Source: Alteromonas pelagimontana (GTDB lineage Bacteria; Pseudomonadota; Gammaproteobacteria; Enterobacterales; Alteromonadaceae). From it: a stretch of DNA of 64,000 nt. The first letter of the stretch is position 1, and the number at the start of each line of letters is the position of its first letter. Below are positions 28,934 to 37,357 of the stretch, piece by piece. The notes below the pieces were generated by a model. That model was not told the origin of the DNA and ran no database searches. It worked only from the letters and a program-made list of their open reading frames with translations. A program made the position numbers and the translations under genes. Location: positions 3,906,001-3,970,000 of the forward strand of contig NZ_CP052766.1 of NCBI RefSeq assembly GCF_002499975.2, read 5' to 3'.

Positions 28934-30190
28934 ATGAGCTCAACGTCTATAGTTTACACTCCCTTTACCCTGCCTTGTGGTAAAACCGTGCGCAACCGTT
29001 TGGTCAAGGCGGCGATGGAAGAAAATATGTCAGGGCGCTGGCTGTTACCTGACCACGCATTGTTTTCCCTTTACCGCTATTGGGCTCATGGCGGCCTGGG
29101 GATGATAATCACCGGCAACGTTATGATTGATCGCCATGCTATGACTGGCCCGGGTGGCGTAGCGCTTGAGGCTGATTCACCCATTGAACCATTTATACAA
29201 TGGGCAAAAATTATTAGATCCGGCGGCGCCCTCGCCATTATGCAAATTAATCATCCCGGGCGACAGGTGTTAAAAGCTATGAGGGATACAGCGTTGGCTC
29301 CTTCTGCAATTAGCTTGAATATGGGGCGGCATTCAAGTTTATTTGCAAAACCGATAGCCATGCAGGGCAGTGATATTCACACAATTTGCGCCCGTTTTGT
29401 TACCACTGCAGTGAGAGCGAAAGAGGCTGGCTTTGATGGTGTTGAAATTCATGCGGCTCATGGTTATCTGCTAACGCAGTTTCTGTCGCCGTTGTGGAAC
29501 CAGCGTGAAGATGAATGGGGTGGAAACTTACTGAATCGCGCCCGTTTGCTGCTTAACATTGTTTGCCAGATCCGCGCGTGTTGCGGTAGCAATTTCATTA
29601 TTATGGTGAAACTGAATTCCGCTGATTTTCAGCATGGTGGTTTTGATATTGATGACGCCCAGGTCGTGGTCTCTATGCTTGAAGGCGTAGGGGTGGATGT
29701 GGTTGAGCTTACAGGAGGTAGTTACGAATCGCCTGCTATGCAAGGACGAACCCATAACGAACGCACGTTACCTAAAGAAGCTTATTTTCTGGAGTTTGCT
29801 AAAAGGATTGCGGCTTCAACATCGCTTCCTGTGATGACAACCGGAGGAATTAGAAGGCTTGCAGTGGCGGAGCGGGTAATTGAACAAGGTTGCGCACTCG
29901 CGGGCATGGGCTCAGCCGTGGCATCCACTCCGGATCTGGCGAAGAAATGGCAAATAAAGGCCGATTATCAAGGCGTAGCTCCCGTTTGTCATTGGCGAGA
30001 CAAAACGTTAGCAAGTTTTGTGAAAATGGCAAAGGTACGGCGGGAGCTTCGAAGGCTGGGAAATGATCTTACGCCTCTTAAACATCCATCTTCTTTTCAC
30101 AGTTTATTGCTTGACCTACTTCACCGACGCAAAATGACTAAGCGTTACCATACATATATGGCTGCCTGGGCGCAGGAAAAAGAAAAGTAA
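28934..30190 (+). CDS. Old-yellow-enzyme-type NADH:flavin oxidoreductase
   Basis: An FMN-dependent TIM-barrel ene-reductase, about 418 residues. Visible signatures are the FMN/phosphate and active-site blocks KAAMEENMSGRWLLPDHALFSLYRYWAHGGLGMIITGNVMI, IMQINHPGRQ, FDGVEIHAAHGYLLTQFLSPLWNQREDEWGG and PVMTTGGIRR. The sequence EIHAAHGYL supplies the substrate-binding His pair region. The frame is open from 28850, but the ATG at 28934 begins the recognisable fold; neither start has a strong binding site. The substrate is unknown. Confidence 0.88.
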   Translation: MSSTSIVYTPFTLPCGKTVRNRLVKAAMEENMSGRWLLPDHALFSLYRYWAHGGLGMIITGNVMIDRHAMTGPGGVALEADSPIEPFIQWAKIIRSGGALAIMQINHPGRQVLKAMRDTALAPSAISLNMGRHSSLFAKPIAMQGSDIHTICARFVTTAVRAKEAGFDGVEIHAAHGYLLTQFLSPLWNQREDEWGGNLLNRARLLLNIVCQIRACCGSNFIIMVKLNSADFQHGGFDIDDAQVVVSMLEGVGVDVVELTGGSYESPAMQGRTHNERTLPKEAYFLEFAKRIAASTSLPVMTTGGIRRLAVAERVIEQGCALAGMGSAVASTPDLAKKWQIKADYQGVAPVCHWRDKTLASFVKMAKVRRELRRLGNDLTPLKHPSSFHSLLLDLLHRRKMTKRYHTYMAAWAQEKEK

Positions 30191-30214
30191 AAGAGGCAAA
30201 AAAATAGTGCTTAT

Positions 30215-30691
30215 TTAAACACTGCTCTTCATTACGCGTTCTTTCTGGCGCTGCCAGTCACGATCTTTAACCGCGTCACGTTTGTCATGAGCGTGCTTAC
30301 CTTTAGCAAGGTGAATTTCCAGTTTCACCCAGCACTTTTTCCAATACATTGCCGTGGCCACAATGGAATAACCCTCACGTTCGCGGGCACCAATAAGACG
30401 GTTAATCTCTTTCTTATTTAGCAACAGCTTACGCGCCCGTTCCGGTTCACAGATGACGTGGGAAGAAGCTTGGGTAAGAGGCGCAATACGACAACCTACC
30501 AATAAAGCTTCACCATTTTGGATGATAACGTAGTTGTCAGTAAGATTTACTTTTCCGGCACGAATACTTTTGATTTCCCAACCCTGAAGCGCCATTCCGG
30601 CTTCCAGCTTGTCTTCTAAATGATAATCGTGTCGTGCTTTTTTATTCAGCGCGATGGTACCGGTCGAATTTTTAGCTTTGTTCTTTTTCAT
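30215..30691 (-). CDS. smpB: SsrA-binding protein
   Basis: SmpB binds the tRNA-like part of tmRNA and places it on stalled ribosomes. The 158-residue chain has the family blocks [37 protein letters not shown] and [22 protein letters not shown], and the basic C-terminal tail [24 protein letters not shown]. The start MKKNKAK at 30691 is the usual one, although the frame stays open further upstream. A perfect TATAAT lies only 7 nt before this ATG, so the message may be nearly leaderless. The gene is divergent from ratA, a common arrangement. Confidence 0.97.
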   Translation of the reverse strand: MKKNKAKNSTGTIALNKKARHDYHLEDKLEAGMALQGWEIKSIRAGKVNLTDNYVIIQNGEALLVGCRIAPLTQASSHVICEPERARKLLLNKKEINRLIGAREREGYSIVATAMYWKKCWVKLEIHLAKGKHAHDKRDAVKDRDWQRQKERVMKSSV

Positions 30692-30697
30692 AGGCGC

Positions 30698-30726
30698 TAT
30701 TATACCGATTGCTACGGTAATGTCTT
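30698..30726 (-). promoter_or_regulatory. smpB promoter very close to the start codon
   Basis: On the minus strand AAGACA (4 of 6 to the -35 consensus) and a perfect TATAAT, 16 bp apart; the -10 box ends 7 nt before the smpB ATG. No Shine-Dalgarno sequence is visible in AGCGCCT. Confidence 0.5.
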
Positions 30727-30864
30727 TAATTTCAAAGAGGTGATAATGGGATAATTCATCATATGACAGCAGATATGGGGCAATCTTCAGAAAACAGAAG
30801 GGTAGGTGGCGGGAATATCTCATGATAAACTTATTGTTTCCGAAATAAATGCAAGCGAGCGTAC

Positions 30865-31293
30865 ATGCCGAGTATCCACCGTAGCGCGTTAGTCGCCTTT
30901 AGTGCTGAAGCCATGTTTAATCTGGTTAATGATGTGGAGTCGTACCCGCAGTTTTTACCCGGCTGCAAAGACAGTAAAATTGTGTCTCAGGAAGGGAAAA
31001 AAATGAAGGCCTCTTTACTGGTAGCAAAGGCAGGAGTAAAACAATGGTTTACCACTCTTAATACGCTAGAGCCGGCTAAACACATTGAAATGACGCTGAT
31101 TGAAGGGCCGTTTAAACGGTTAACAGGGGGTTGGACGTTTTCCGAACTATCGGAGACTGCTTGTAAAATTGAGCTGAATCTTGAGTTTGAATTCAGCAAT
31201 AAGCTGACCGAACTGGCTTTTGGCAAAATTTTTAACAGCCTGGCTTCTAGTATGGTCAATGCCTTCACCGAACGTGCGAGAATGGTTTACTGA
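30865..31293 (+). CDS. ratA: RatA family START protein
   Basis: A 142-residue START-like (COQ10/RatA) protein. RatA was described in E. coli as an inhibitor of ribosomal subunit association, while eukaryotic relatives bind ubiquinone; which applies here is open. Signatures: [39 protein letters not shown] and the end [20 protein letters not shown]. It overlaps rnfH (TGATG) and is divergent from smpB, as in E. coli (smpB, ratA, ratB). Confidence 0.92.
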   Translation: MPSIHRSALVAFSAEAMFNLVNDVESYPQFLPGCKDSKIVSQEGKKMKASLLVAKAGVKQWFTTLNTLEPAKHIEMTLIEGPFKRLTGGWTFSELSETACKIELNLEFEFSNKLTELAFGKIFNSLASSMVNAFTERARMVY

Positions 31294-31637
31294 TGGCGCC
31301 CAGAATGCTTAACATTGAAGTAGCGTATGCCTTGCCGACAAAGCAGTCTCTAATAGAATTAGCGGTTGCTGAAGGGACGACAGTAGAAGAAGCAATAGCC
31401 GCATCTCGAATTAGCGATTTGTACCCCGATCTTGATTTAAATGCGACAAAGGTAGGGATTTGGAGTCGCGTAGTAAAGCTGAAAGATACCGTAAAAGATG
31501 GAGACAGAATTGAAATTTATCGCAGTTTAATTGCTGATCCCAAAGAAGTGCGTAAACGCCGCGCCGAAAAAGCGAAAGAAGAGGGGAGAGCCGATAAGGT
31601 CACCGGTGGGCGACCCAATCCGCAAAAAGCTAAATAA
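31293..31637 (+). CDS. rnfH: RnfH family ubiquitin-like protein
   Basis: A 114-residue beta-grasp protein of the RnfH/RatB family: [31 protein letters not shown], then [46 protein letters not shown], which is diagnostic. The C-terminus is basic and disordered. Function is unsettled; it is the usual partner of ratA, whose stop overlaps its start by one base. Confidence 0.93.
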   Translation: MAPRMLNIEVAYALPTKQSLIELAVAEGTTVEEAIAASRISDLYPDLDLNATKVGIWSRVVKLKDTVKDGDRIEIYRSLIADPKEVRKRRAEKAKEEGRADKVTGGRPNPQKAK

Positions 31638-31639
31638 AG

Positions 31640-32119
31640 CTAAAGAGGCTTATCCATAATATTCCCCACTTCTAAAAACGGCGATGCATCAATATCTTCG
31701 GCATCCATCATACTCGCAATTCTTTGCATAGTGGAAACCAGCTGACTTTGCTCCCACTCCTTTAGCTGATTAAACCGTTCTATAAAATGTTCCTGCAATG
31801 GCCGCGGCGCATTATGCAGCGCGCTTTTCCCTTCATCAGATAAATATACGCCCACTTTGCGTTTATCCGTCGTGCTGCGAATACGCGTAGCTAATCCCCT
31901 GGCTTCCAGCCGATCGAGGATATTGGTGATGGTCGCCGGGCTTAAAGTAATGTTCTCAGCTATTTCCCGTACCATGATGCCGGGGCTGGTTCCAATGTTC
32001 TGCATAACCAGCAACTGTGGCCCTGTTAATCCCACATCTCTGCTGAGTTGTTTACTGCGCAGATCTACGGCGCGAATAACCCGCCGTAGTGCGACCAGTA
32101 GCTCTTCTTCTTTACGCAT
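31640..32119 (-). CDS. MarR family transcriptional regulator
   Basis: A 159-residue winged-helix repressor. The DNA-binding part reads LSRDVGLTGPQLLVMQNIGTSPGIMVREIAENITLSPATITNILDRLEARGLATRIRSTTDKRKVGVYLSDEG, with the helix-turn-helix and the DKR wing typical for MarR. It lies 33 bp behind the BCCT transporter on the same strand, so it may regulate or be co-expressed with it; the effector is not known. Confidence 0.9.
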   Translation of the reverse strand: MRKEEELLVALRRVIRAVDLRSKQLSRDVGLTGPQLLVMQNIGTSPGIMVREIAENITLSPATITNILDRLEARGLATRIRSTTDKRKVGVYLSDEGKSALHNAPRPLQEHFIERFNQLKEWEQSQLVSTMQRIASMMDAEDIDASPFLEVGNIMDKPL

Positions 32120-32152
32120 CTAAAGTAATCCTACTTAACATCTTTTATTGTA

Positions 32153-34162
32153 TCACTTCATTAAATGTAGGAAGTGTTGGTGCTTATGGTAATGATCAAT
32201 AACATCATTGATAACAGCAAGTTTTGACCACCCCATGATATCGTAATTCTGCCCGCCTTCACTCAGGTGGACCTCGGCGCGATAGTACGTCTGGTCGCCG
32301 TCTGTGTCCAATGATTCACCCTCAGTTACGGTAAAATCAGGCTGAGCTGTCGGTGTCGGGTAAACGGCATAAACGAATTCAGGCTCGTCGCCCATGGCGA
32401 CTGAAAATTTCATATGCTCTTCATCTTCAATGATGACCACTTCGAAATTTTGTTTCTCTAATTCCAGGCCAACTTCTTTAAAAGCGGGTAAAACAACTTT
32501 TTTCATAAAGCGGGAAACGGCAACTTTATTTGGATAACTGACAATATTTTCCAGTCGATCTCTCCAGTTCTGGTTTGTCTCGTTATCGGCAGATTGCACG
32601 GCGGGAATTTGTAAACTTTCCCGTTTGTACGCTTCAACCCGCAACGCTTTTAACAACCCAAGTAGAGAAACCAGCAGAATTATCGCAAACGGTAACGCCG
32701 ACGCAATGGTCATTGTCTGTAGGGCATCAAGACCACCAGCGTAAAGTAAGATAGATGCTACCACCCCAACACCTACTGCCCAGTAAATACGCTGCCACAC
32801 GGGAGTGTTGTTACTTCCGTGGGAACAAAGCATATCCACTACCATAGCGCCTGAATCACAGGATGTAATGAAAAAGATGATTACCATCAGTACGGCAATC
32901 ACACTTAAAAACTGGCTGAACGGAAAGTTATCCAGAAATACAAATAGCGCTACGGAAGTATCCTGATCCACCATCGACGCAAGCGCGACGTTGTGTTGGG
33001 AAAAAACTAAGTCGATAGCACTATTGCCAAATACTGTCATCCACAGCAGTGTGAACAGTGAAGGGATAAGTAGCACACCTAAAATAAACTCACGAATTGT
33101 GCGTCCATAAGAAATTCTGGCGATAAATAAGCCAACAAAAGGTGCCCAAGCCAACCACCAGCCCCAGTAAAAGATAGTCCAGCCGCCAATCCAGTCGGTT
33201 TTTTCGTAGGCATATAGGTTAAGAGTGTTTCTTACGATATCAGACAAGTATGCGCCAGTGTTTTGCAGATAGGCCTGTAGCAAAAACACCGTTGGTCCAA
33301 GTATCAAAATAAAAATAAGCAATGCCACTGCCAGCAGCATGTTCGTTTCCGAAAGGCGACGAATGCCTTTATCAAGCCCGGTTACCACTGAAACTATGGC
33401 GATGCAGACTACGCCTGCCATCAGCGAGATCTGCACCGTAGTACTTTTAGGAAGCTCAAATACGTAATTTAGTCCAGCGTTTATTTGCGAGGCGCCCACA
33501 CCTAAAGAGGTTGCAATCCCGAAAATAGTTGAAGTCACAGCAAAAATGTCAACCAGATGACCAGCCCAACCGTAAATGCGATCGCCAATAAACGGGTATA
33601 GTGCAGAACGCAGGGTAAGGGGCAAATTGTGCCGGTAAGCAAAATATCCTAAGACGAGCGCCACCACCGCGTAGATAGCCCACGCATGAATTCCCCAATG
33701 AAAAAACGTGGTTTTCATCGCCTCACGCACAGCTTCTACAGAATTCGGATCGGCGGTGGGTGGGTCCATGAAGTGCATTAACGGCTCTGCTACACCGAAG
33801 AACATCAATCCGATACCCATCCCCGCCGCAAATAACATCGACAGCCAGGTGGGTAAGGAAAATTCAGGTTTTGAATGGTCAGGTCCGAGGCGGATATTAC
33901 CGTAGCTGGAAAGCCCAAGAAAAGTGACAAAAAGGACAATTATGGCCACAGCCAGAATATAAAACCAACTACCGTTTTTAATTATCACGTCCAATAAATG
34001 CTGGAAAAACGTATTGGCTACCTCGGGCGAGGATACGGCAAAAATAAGTAAAGCGATGATAAGCAGCGACGAGGAAATAAATACAGGTTTATTAAGCTGG
34101 CCTGCCTCGGAATCGTTGGCGCTTAACTCTTTAGTATCTTGATCTGAATGAGATGTTTTAAT
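32153..34162 (-). CDS. BCCT family betaine/choline transporter with AUU start
   Basis: Secondary transporter of quaternary ammonium compounds such as choline or glycine betaine, with 12 membrane helices. Signatures are the Trp-rich segment WTIFYWGWWLAWAPFVGLFIARISYGRTIREF and MFFGVAEPLMHF; a cytoplasmic C-terminal domain of about 150 residues follows, as in BetT-like osmoregulated members. No ATG, GTG or TTG gives a complete protein: the first TTG (33994) would remove helix 1. The frame continues upstream through KPVFISSSLLIIALLIFAVSS (helix 1) to an ATT at 34162 that lies 8 nt after a perfect AGGAGG (34176-34171). I therefore annotate an AUU start, 669 residues. A mutated ATG is the alternative. 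Confidence 0.85.
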   Translation of the reverse strand: MKTSHSDQDTKELSANDSEAGQLNKPVFISSSLLIIALLIFAVSSPEVANTFFQHLLDVIIKNGSWFYILAVAIIVLFVTFLGLSSYGNIRLGPDHSKPEFSLPTWLSMLFAAGMGIGLMFFGVAEPLMHFMDPPTADPNSVEAVREAMKTTFFHWGIHAWAIYAVVALVLGYFAYRHNLPLTLRSALYPFIGDRIYGWAGHLVDIFAVTSTIFGIATSLGVGASQINAGLNYVFELPKSTTVQISLMAGVVCIAIVSVVTGLDKGIRRLSETNMLLAVALLIFILILGPTVFLLQAYLQNTGAYLSDIVRNTLNLYAYEKTDWIGGWTIFYWGWWLAWAPFVGLFIARISYGRTIREFILGVLLIPSLFTLLWMTVFGNSAIDLVFSQHNVALASMVDQDTSVALFVFLDNFPFSQFLSVIAVLMVIIFFITSCDSGAMVVDMLCSHGSNNTPVWQRIYWAVGVGVVASILLYAGGLDALQTMTIASALPFAIILLVSLLGLLKALRVEAYKRESLQIPAVQSADNETNQNWRDRLENIVSYPNKVAVSRFMKKVVLPAFKEVGLELEKQNFEVVIIEDEEHMKFSVAMGDEPEFVYAVYPTPTAQPDFTVTEGESLDTDGDQTYYRAEVHLSEGGQNYDIMGWSKLAVINDVIDHYHKHQHFLHLMK

Positions 34163-34453
34163 TTTACTTTCCTCCTATCAAAGCCAACATTTTTCTGCTG
34201 GAAGACGGTGCTTTTTAAGTTTCTACTGTAATTATTAGTAGTCAAATCTAGTTTTTTGCCACTTTTCTGCAGAACCTATTGATTTCATGTATTATATCGC
34301 CTCTCGCTATATAAATATAGTTAGAGAAGAAGGTAAAATTTCAATTTAAGTTCATATAATGCAATACGTCTATTTTTCAATCTGGTGCAATCGACAGCAG
34401 CAGTAACAGGTAAATATTGCAAATAAAAAGATTATAGACCAAGGAATACACTC

Positions 34454-37093
34454 ATGCGAAAAACACAGCTTAGCTGCGCAATTTTGGCTGCGCTCACCTC
34501 TACGCATATTTATGCGCAGGAAAGTGATACGAAGGCAAAAATTGAAACCATTGAAGTGACGGCGACAAAGCGCACCGAATCAATTCAAGATGTACCGGTT
34601 GCGATTACCGCGTTAAACGGTAAAGCCTTAGAAAATCTTGGTATCGACAACTTTGGAGACTATGTAGAGTTTCTGCCAAACGTTACGTTTCAGGGAACGG
34701 GTCCTGGACAAAACGAAATTTACATTCGCGGTGCCGCAACAACACAATCCAGCATTATGCTTTCGTCTGTTCAGGCGCTACAGCCATCCGTGGCATTTTA
34801 TGTGGATGAAATGCCGGTATCTATGGCTGGCCGTAATTTGGATGTATATGCCACGGACGTAGAGCGGATTGAAGTATTACCCGGGCCGCAAGGTACGCTT
34901 TTTGGTGCCAGTTCTCAGGCTGGAACCGTAAGAATGATCACCAAAAAGCCTAATCATTCCGGTTTTGCCGCTGGATTGGATATGTCATTGGCTTCAACTA
35001 AAGGCGGCGAAATAAGTAACGCTGTTGAAGCTTATATAAACATGCCGCTAACTGATAAGCTTGCAGTACGCGTGGCCGCATATAACGATAAACAAGGCGG
35101 TTGGATTGATAATATCGAAAACCAGCCAGGTAACGGTGGCTATACTGGCAGTGCGGTGGTAATTGACAGAATCTCTGGCGGGGTGCTGGCTGACCCGGAA
35201 AACACTCCCGTCGTGGCCCCACAAAATGACGCGCTAATTGAAGATGATTTTAATGATGCCGTTTATGCAGGGGCACGTTTCGGTTTATCTTATATCTTTA
35301 ATGAGAATTGGGATCTGCTGGTTCAGCACACGCAGCAAACGTTGGATACCGAAGGTGTATTTGCCTACGATCCGAATCTGGAAGGGCAAAGCTCAACCAA
35401 CCGCTTTCAGCCGGAAGAAAACACTGACGAATTTGGCCTGACAACCTGGACCTTGGAAGGACGACTGGAAAAGCTCGATGTTCTCTATACCGGCGGCTAT
35501 TTAGACAGAGAGATTGATACTCTGGTCGACTACACCGGCTATACCAATGGCGGTTTGTTTTCTGCATATTATGTATGTAATTACGGTGCCAATGTTAATG
35601 CGGCGGATGAAACCTGTTTAGATCCCACTAAATTCTATAAAGAAGACACTACTTCAACGCGAAATACCCATGAATTGCGGTTTAACACTACTATTGATGC
35701 GCCTTGGCGTGTAACCGCAGGGATTTTCTATGATAAGCAGGAGGTGGCTACCATTGGTCAGTTTAAGATCCCCAGCACTGAAAAATTTCCCGATATGGCG
35801 CGCACGCTTCTTGGTAGCGAAGGTATTAACAGCAACGGCGGTCCTTTTCCTTCAGAGGTAGGCTTTGTTAACGATGTCACCCATACTATTGAACAATATG
35901 CTCTGTTTGGTCAACTGGAATACGATTTAACTGACACTCTTACAGCCAGTTTTGGTGCGCGCTGGTATCAGATAGATGATACTTATAAAGGGTCGACCAC
36001 CACTGTGGATGTCAGCCGCAGAATAAGAGCTTTTGGCTCTTTGGATACGGACGAGCTAGAAGCTGTGGGTGAAGATCCCGAAGCGGTGTTAGCTGCTGTA
36101 GAAAGTGGTCAGCTGCAAGTGGGTTCACTGGATCCCGACGGCACCCTAACCGTCGATGATACGATCTATAAGTTTTCATTCGACTGGAAAGCGACAGACA
36201 ACATTTTGCTGTTTGCCACCTATGCTGAAGGTTTTCGTCCTCCCGTCACTAACCGTGTAGGTGGTGGTCAGGCGAGTAATCAGACTGGCGCTTTTGAAGG
36301 CTTCCGTATTCCTGTTTATTCCACCACTGATACCCTGGATAATTATGAACTGGGTTTAAAAGGCGACTTTTTTGACGGTCAGGTGAGGTTGAATGCTACC
36401 GCGTATTATTCTGAAATTCAGGATTTGCAGACCTCACGTTTCGATCCGACTAACATCAGCTTCCTGGTATTTACCGATAATGTGGGCGATGCAGAAATTA
36501 GAGGATTGGATGCAGATATTACCTGGCTGGCTACCGACGATTTAGTAATCAGCTCTGCAATCAGTCTATTAGATACCGAACTTACACGGATAAATACGGA
36601 GCTGCAAGGAATAGCGCCAGGAGAAGGGGCAAGGTTACCTTACTCTGCAAAATTTTCCGGTAACATTAATGCTCGATATTATTTTGAGCTTCCAGAGTCA
36701 AGGACCGGGTACGTAAACGCTTCAGTGGCTTATACGGGTGACAGGCTCGCGGGCATGGTAATGGGTGCTTATGTTATGGAAGACGCCACGCAGCTAATTT
36801 ACGGCACGGGCTCTGGACTCGAAATTGAAGAGGAAGCAGCAGTCTATGAGGGCGTGACATACAGTGACGCTGACGGGGATACCTTCCGTGGCGGTCGTTA
36901 TGTTCAAGACAGCTACATTATCGCGAACTTGGCGATGGGTGTAACTAAGAACGATTGGAAGGCAGAGTTGTATATTGATAACGTATTTGATGAAAATGCA
37001 GTCTTGAATATTGATACCCAACAATTTACGCCAAAAGTGGTTACTAATCGTCCGAGAACTATTGGCTTGCGCTTTTCTTACGATTATTACTAG
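34454..37093 (+). CDS. TonB-dependent outer membrane receptor
   Basis: An 879-residue outer membrane transporter: signal peptide (about 1-21, cut after HIYA), TonB-box-like ETIEVTATKR (about 31-40), plug domain (QDVPVAITALNGKAL...YIRGAATTQ) and a 22-strand barrel ending in IGLRFSYDYY with the aromatic C-terminus. The type (IEVTATKR...QDVPVAITAL) is common in Alteromonadales and sphingomonads for uptake of complex organic ligands; the ligand is unknown. The TPR-sulfotransferase downstream is a frequent neighbour of such receptors. Confidence 0.93.
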   Translation: MRKTQLSCAILAALTSTHIYAQESDTKAKIETIEVTATKRTESIQDVPVAITALNGKALENLGIDNFGDYVEFLPNVTFQGTGPGQNEIYIRGAATTQSSIMLSSVQALQPSVAFYVDEMPVSMAGRNLDVYATDVERIEVLPGPQGTLFGASSQAGTVRMITKKPNHSGFAAGLDMSLASTKGGEISNAVEAYINMPLTDKLAVRVAAYNDKQGGWIDNIENQPGNGGYTGSAVVIDRISGGVLADPENTPVVAPQNDALIEDDFNDAVYAGARFGLSYIFNENWDLLVQHTQQTLDTEGVFAYDPNLEGQSSTNRFQPEENTDEFGLTTWTLEGRLEKLDVLYTGGYLDREIDTLVDYTGYTNGGLFSAYYVCNYGANVNAADETCLDPTKFYKEDTTSTRNTHELRFNTTIDAPWRVTAGIFYDKQEVATIGQFKIPSTEKFPDMARTLLGSEGINSNGGPFPSEVGFVNDVTHTIEQYALFGQLEYDLTDTLTASFGARWYQIDDTYKGSTTTVDVSRRIRAFGSLDTDELEAVGEDPEAVLAAVESGQLQVGSLDPDGTLTVDDTIYKFSFDWKATDNILLFATYAEGFRPPVTNRVGGGQASNQTGAFEGFRIPVYSTTDTLDNYELGLKGDFFDGQVRLNATAYYSEIQDLQTSRFDPTNISFLVFTDNVGDAEIRGLDADITWLATDDLVISSAISLLDTELTRINTELQGIAPGEGARLPYSAKFSGNINARYYFELPESRTGYVNASVAYTGDRLAGMVMGAYVMEDATQLIYGTGSGLEIEEEAAVYEGVTYSDADGDTFRGGRYVQDSYIIANLAMGVTKNDWKAELYIDNVFDENAVLNIDTQQFTPKVVTNRPRTIGLRFSYDYY

Positions 37094-37264
37094 GACCAGT
37101 TGATCATTGCTACCCGAAGGAATTGTCGTGAATCTGTCTTGCTCGTTGTTGCTCAATACTTATTTAGCTGACTTTTCTGTAGCGAAAAGGCTTCATGGTT
37201 CGCTGCACAATTAAAGCAGGTTTACTGAAAATTCGGACGGCAAAGATCGACAGACGTTAGGCTT

Positions 37265-37292
37265 ATACTAATCCATATCAGCGGATTAGTAT
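37265..37292. repeat. Short palindrome related to the repeat ends
   Basis: Perfect 10-bp inverted repeat ATACTAATCC / GGATTAGTAT with an 8-nt spacer. The arm sequence equals the terminal repeat of the element at 3034. It sits in the 264-bp gap between the TonB receptor and the TPR-sulfotransferase and looks like two element ends with the middle deleted. Confidence 0.6.
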
Positions 37293-37357
37293 TACGCGGT
37301 AGTAAAAAATAGCGGCAAGCGCTTACGCTTGCCGTTTCCAATTAGACTTGGTGAGTT

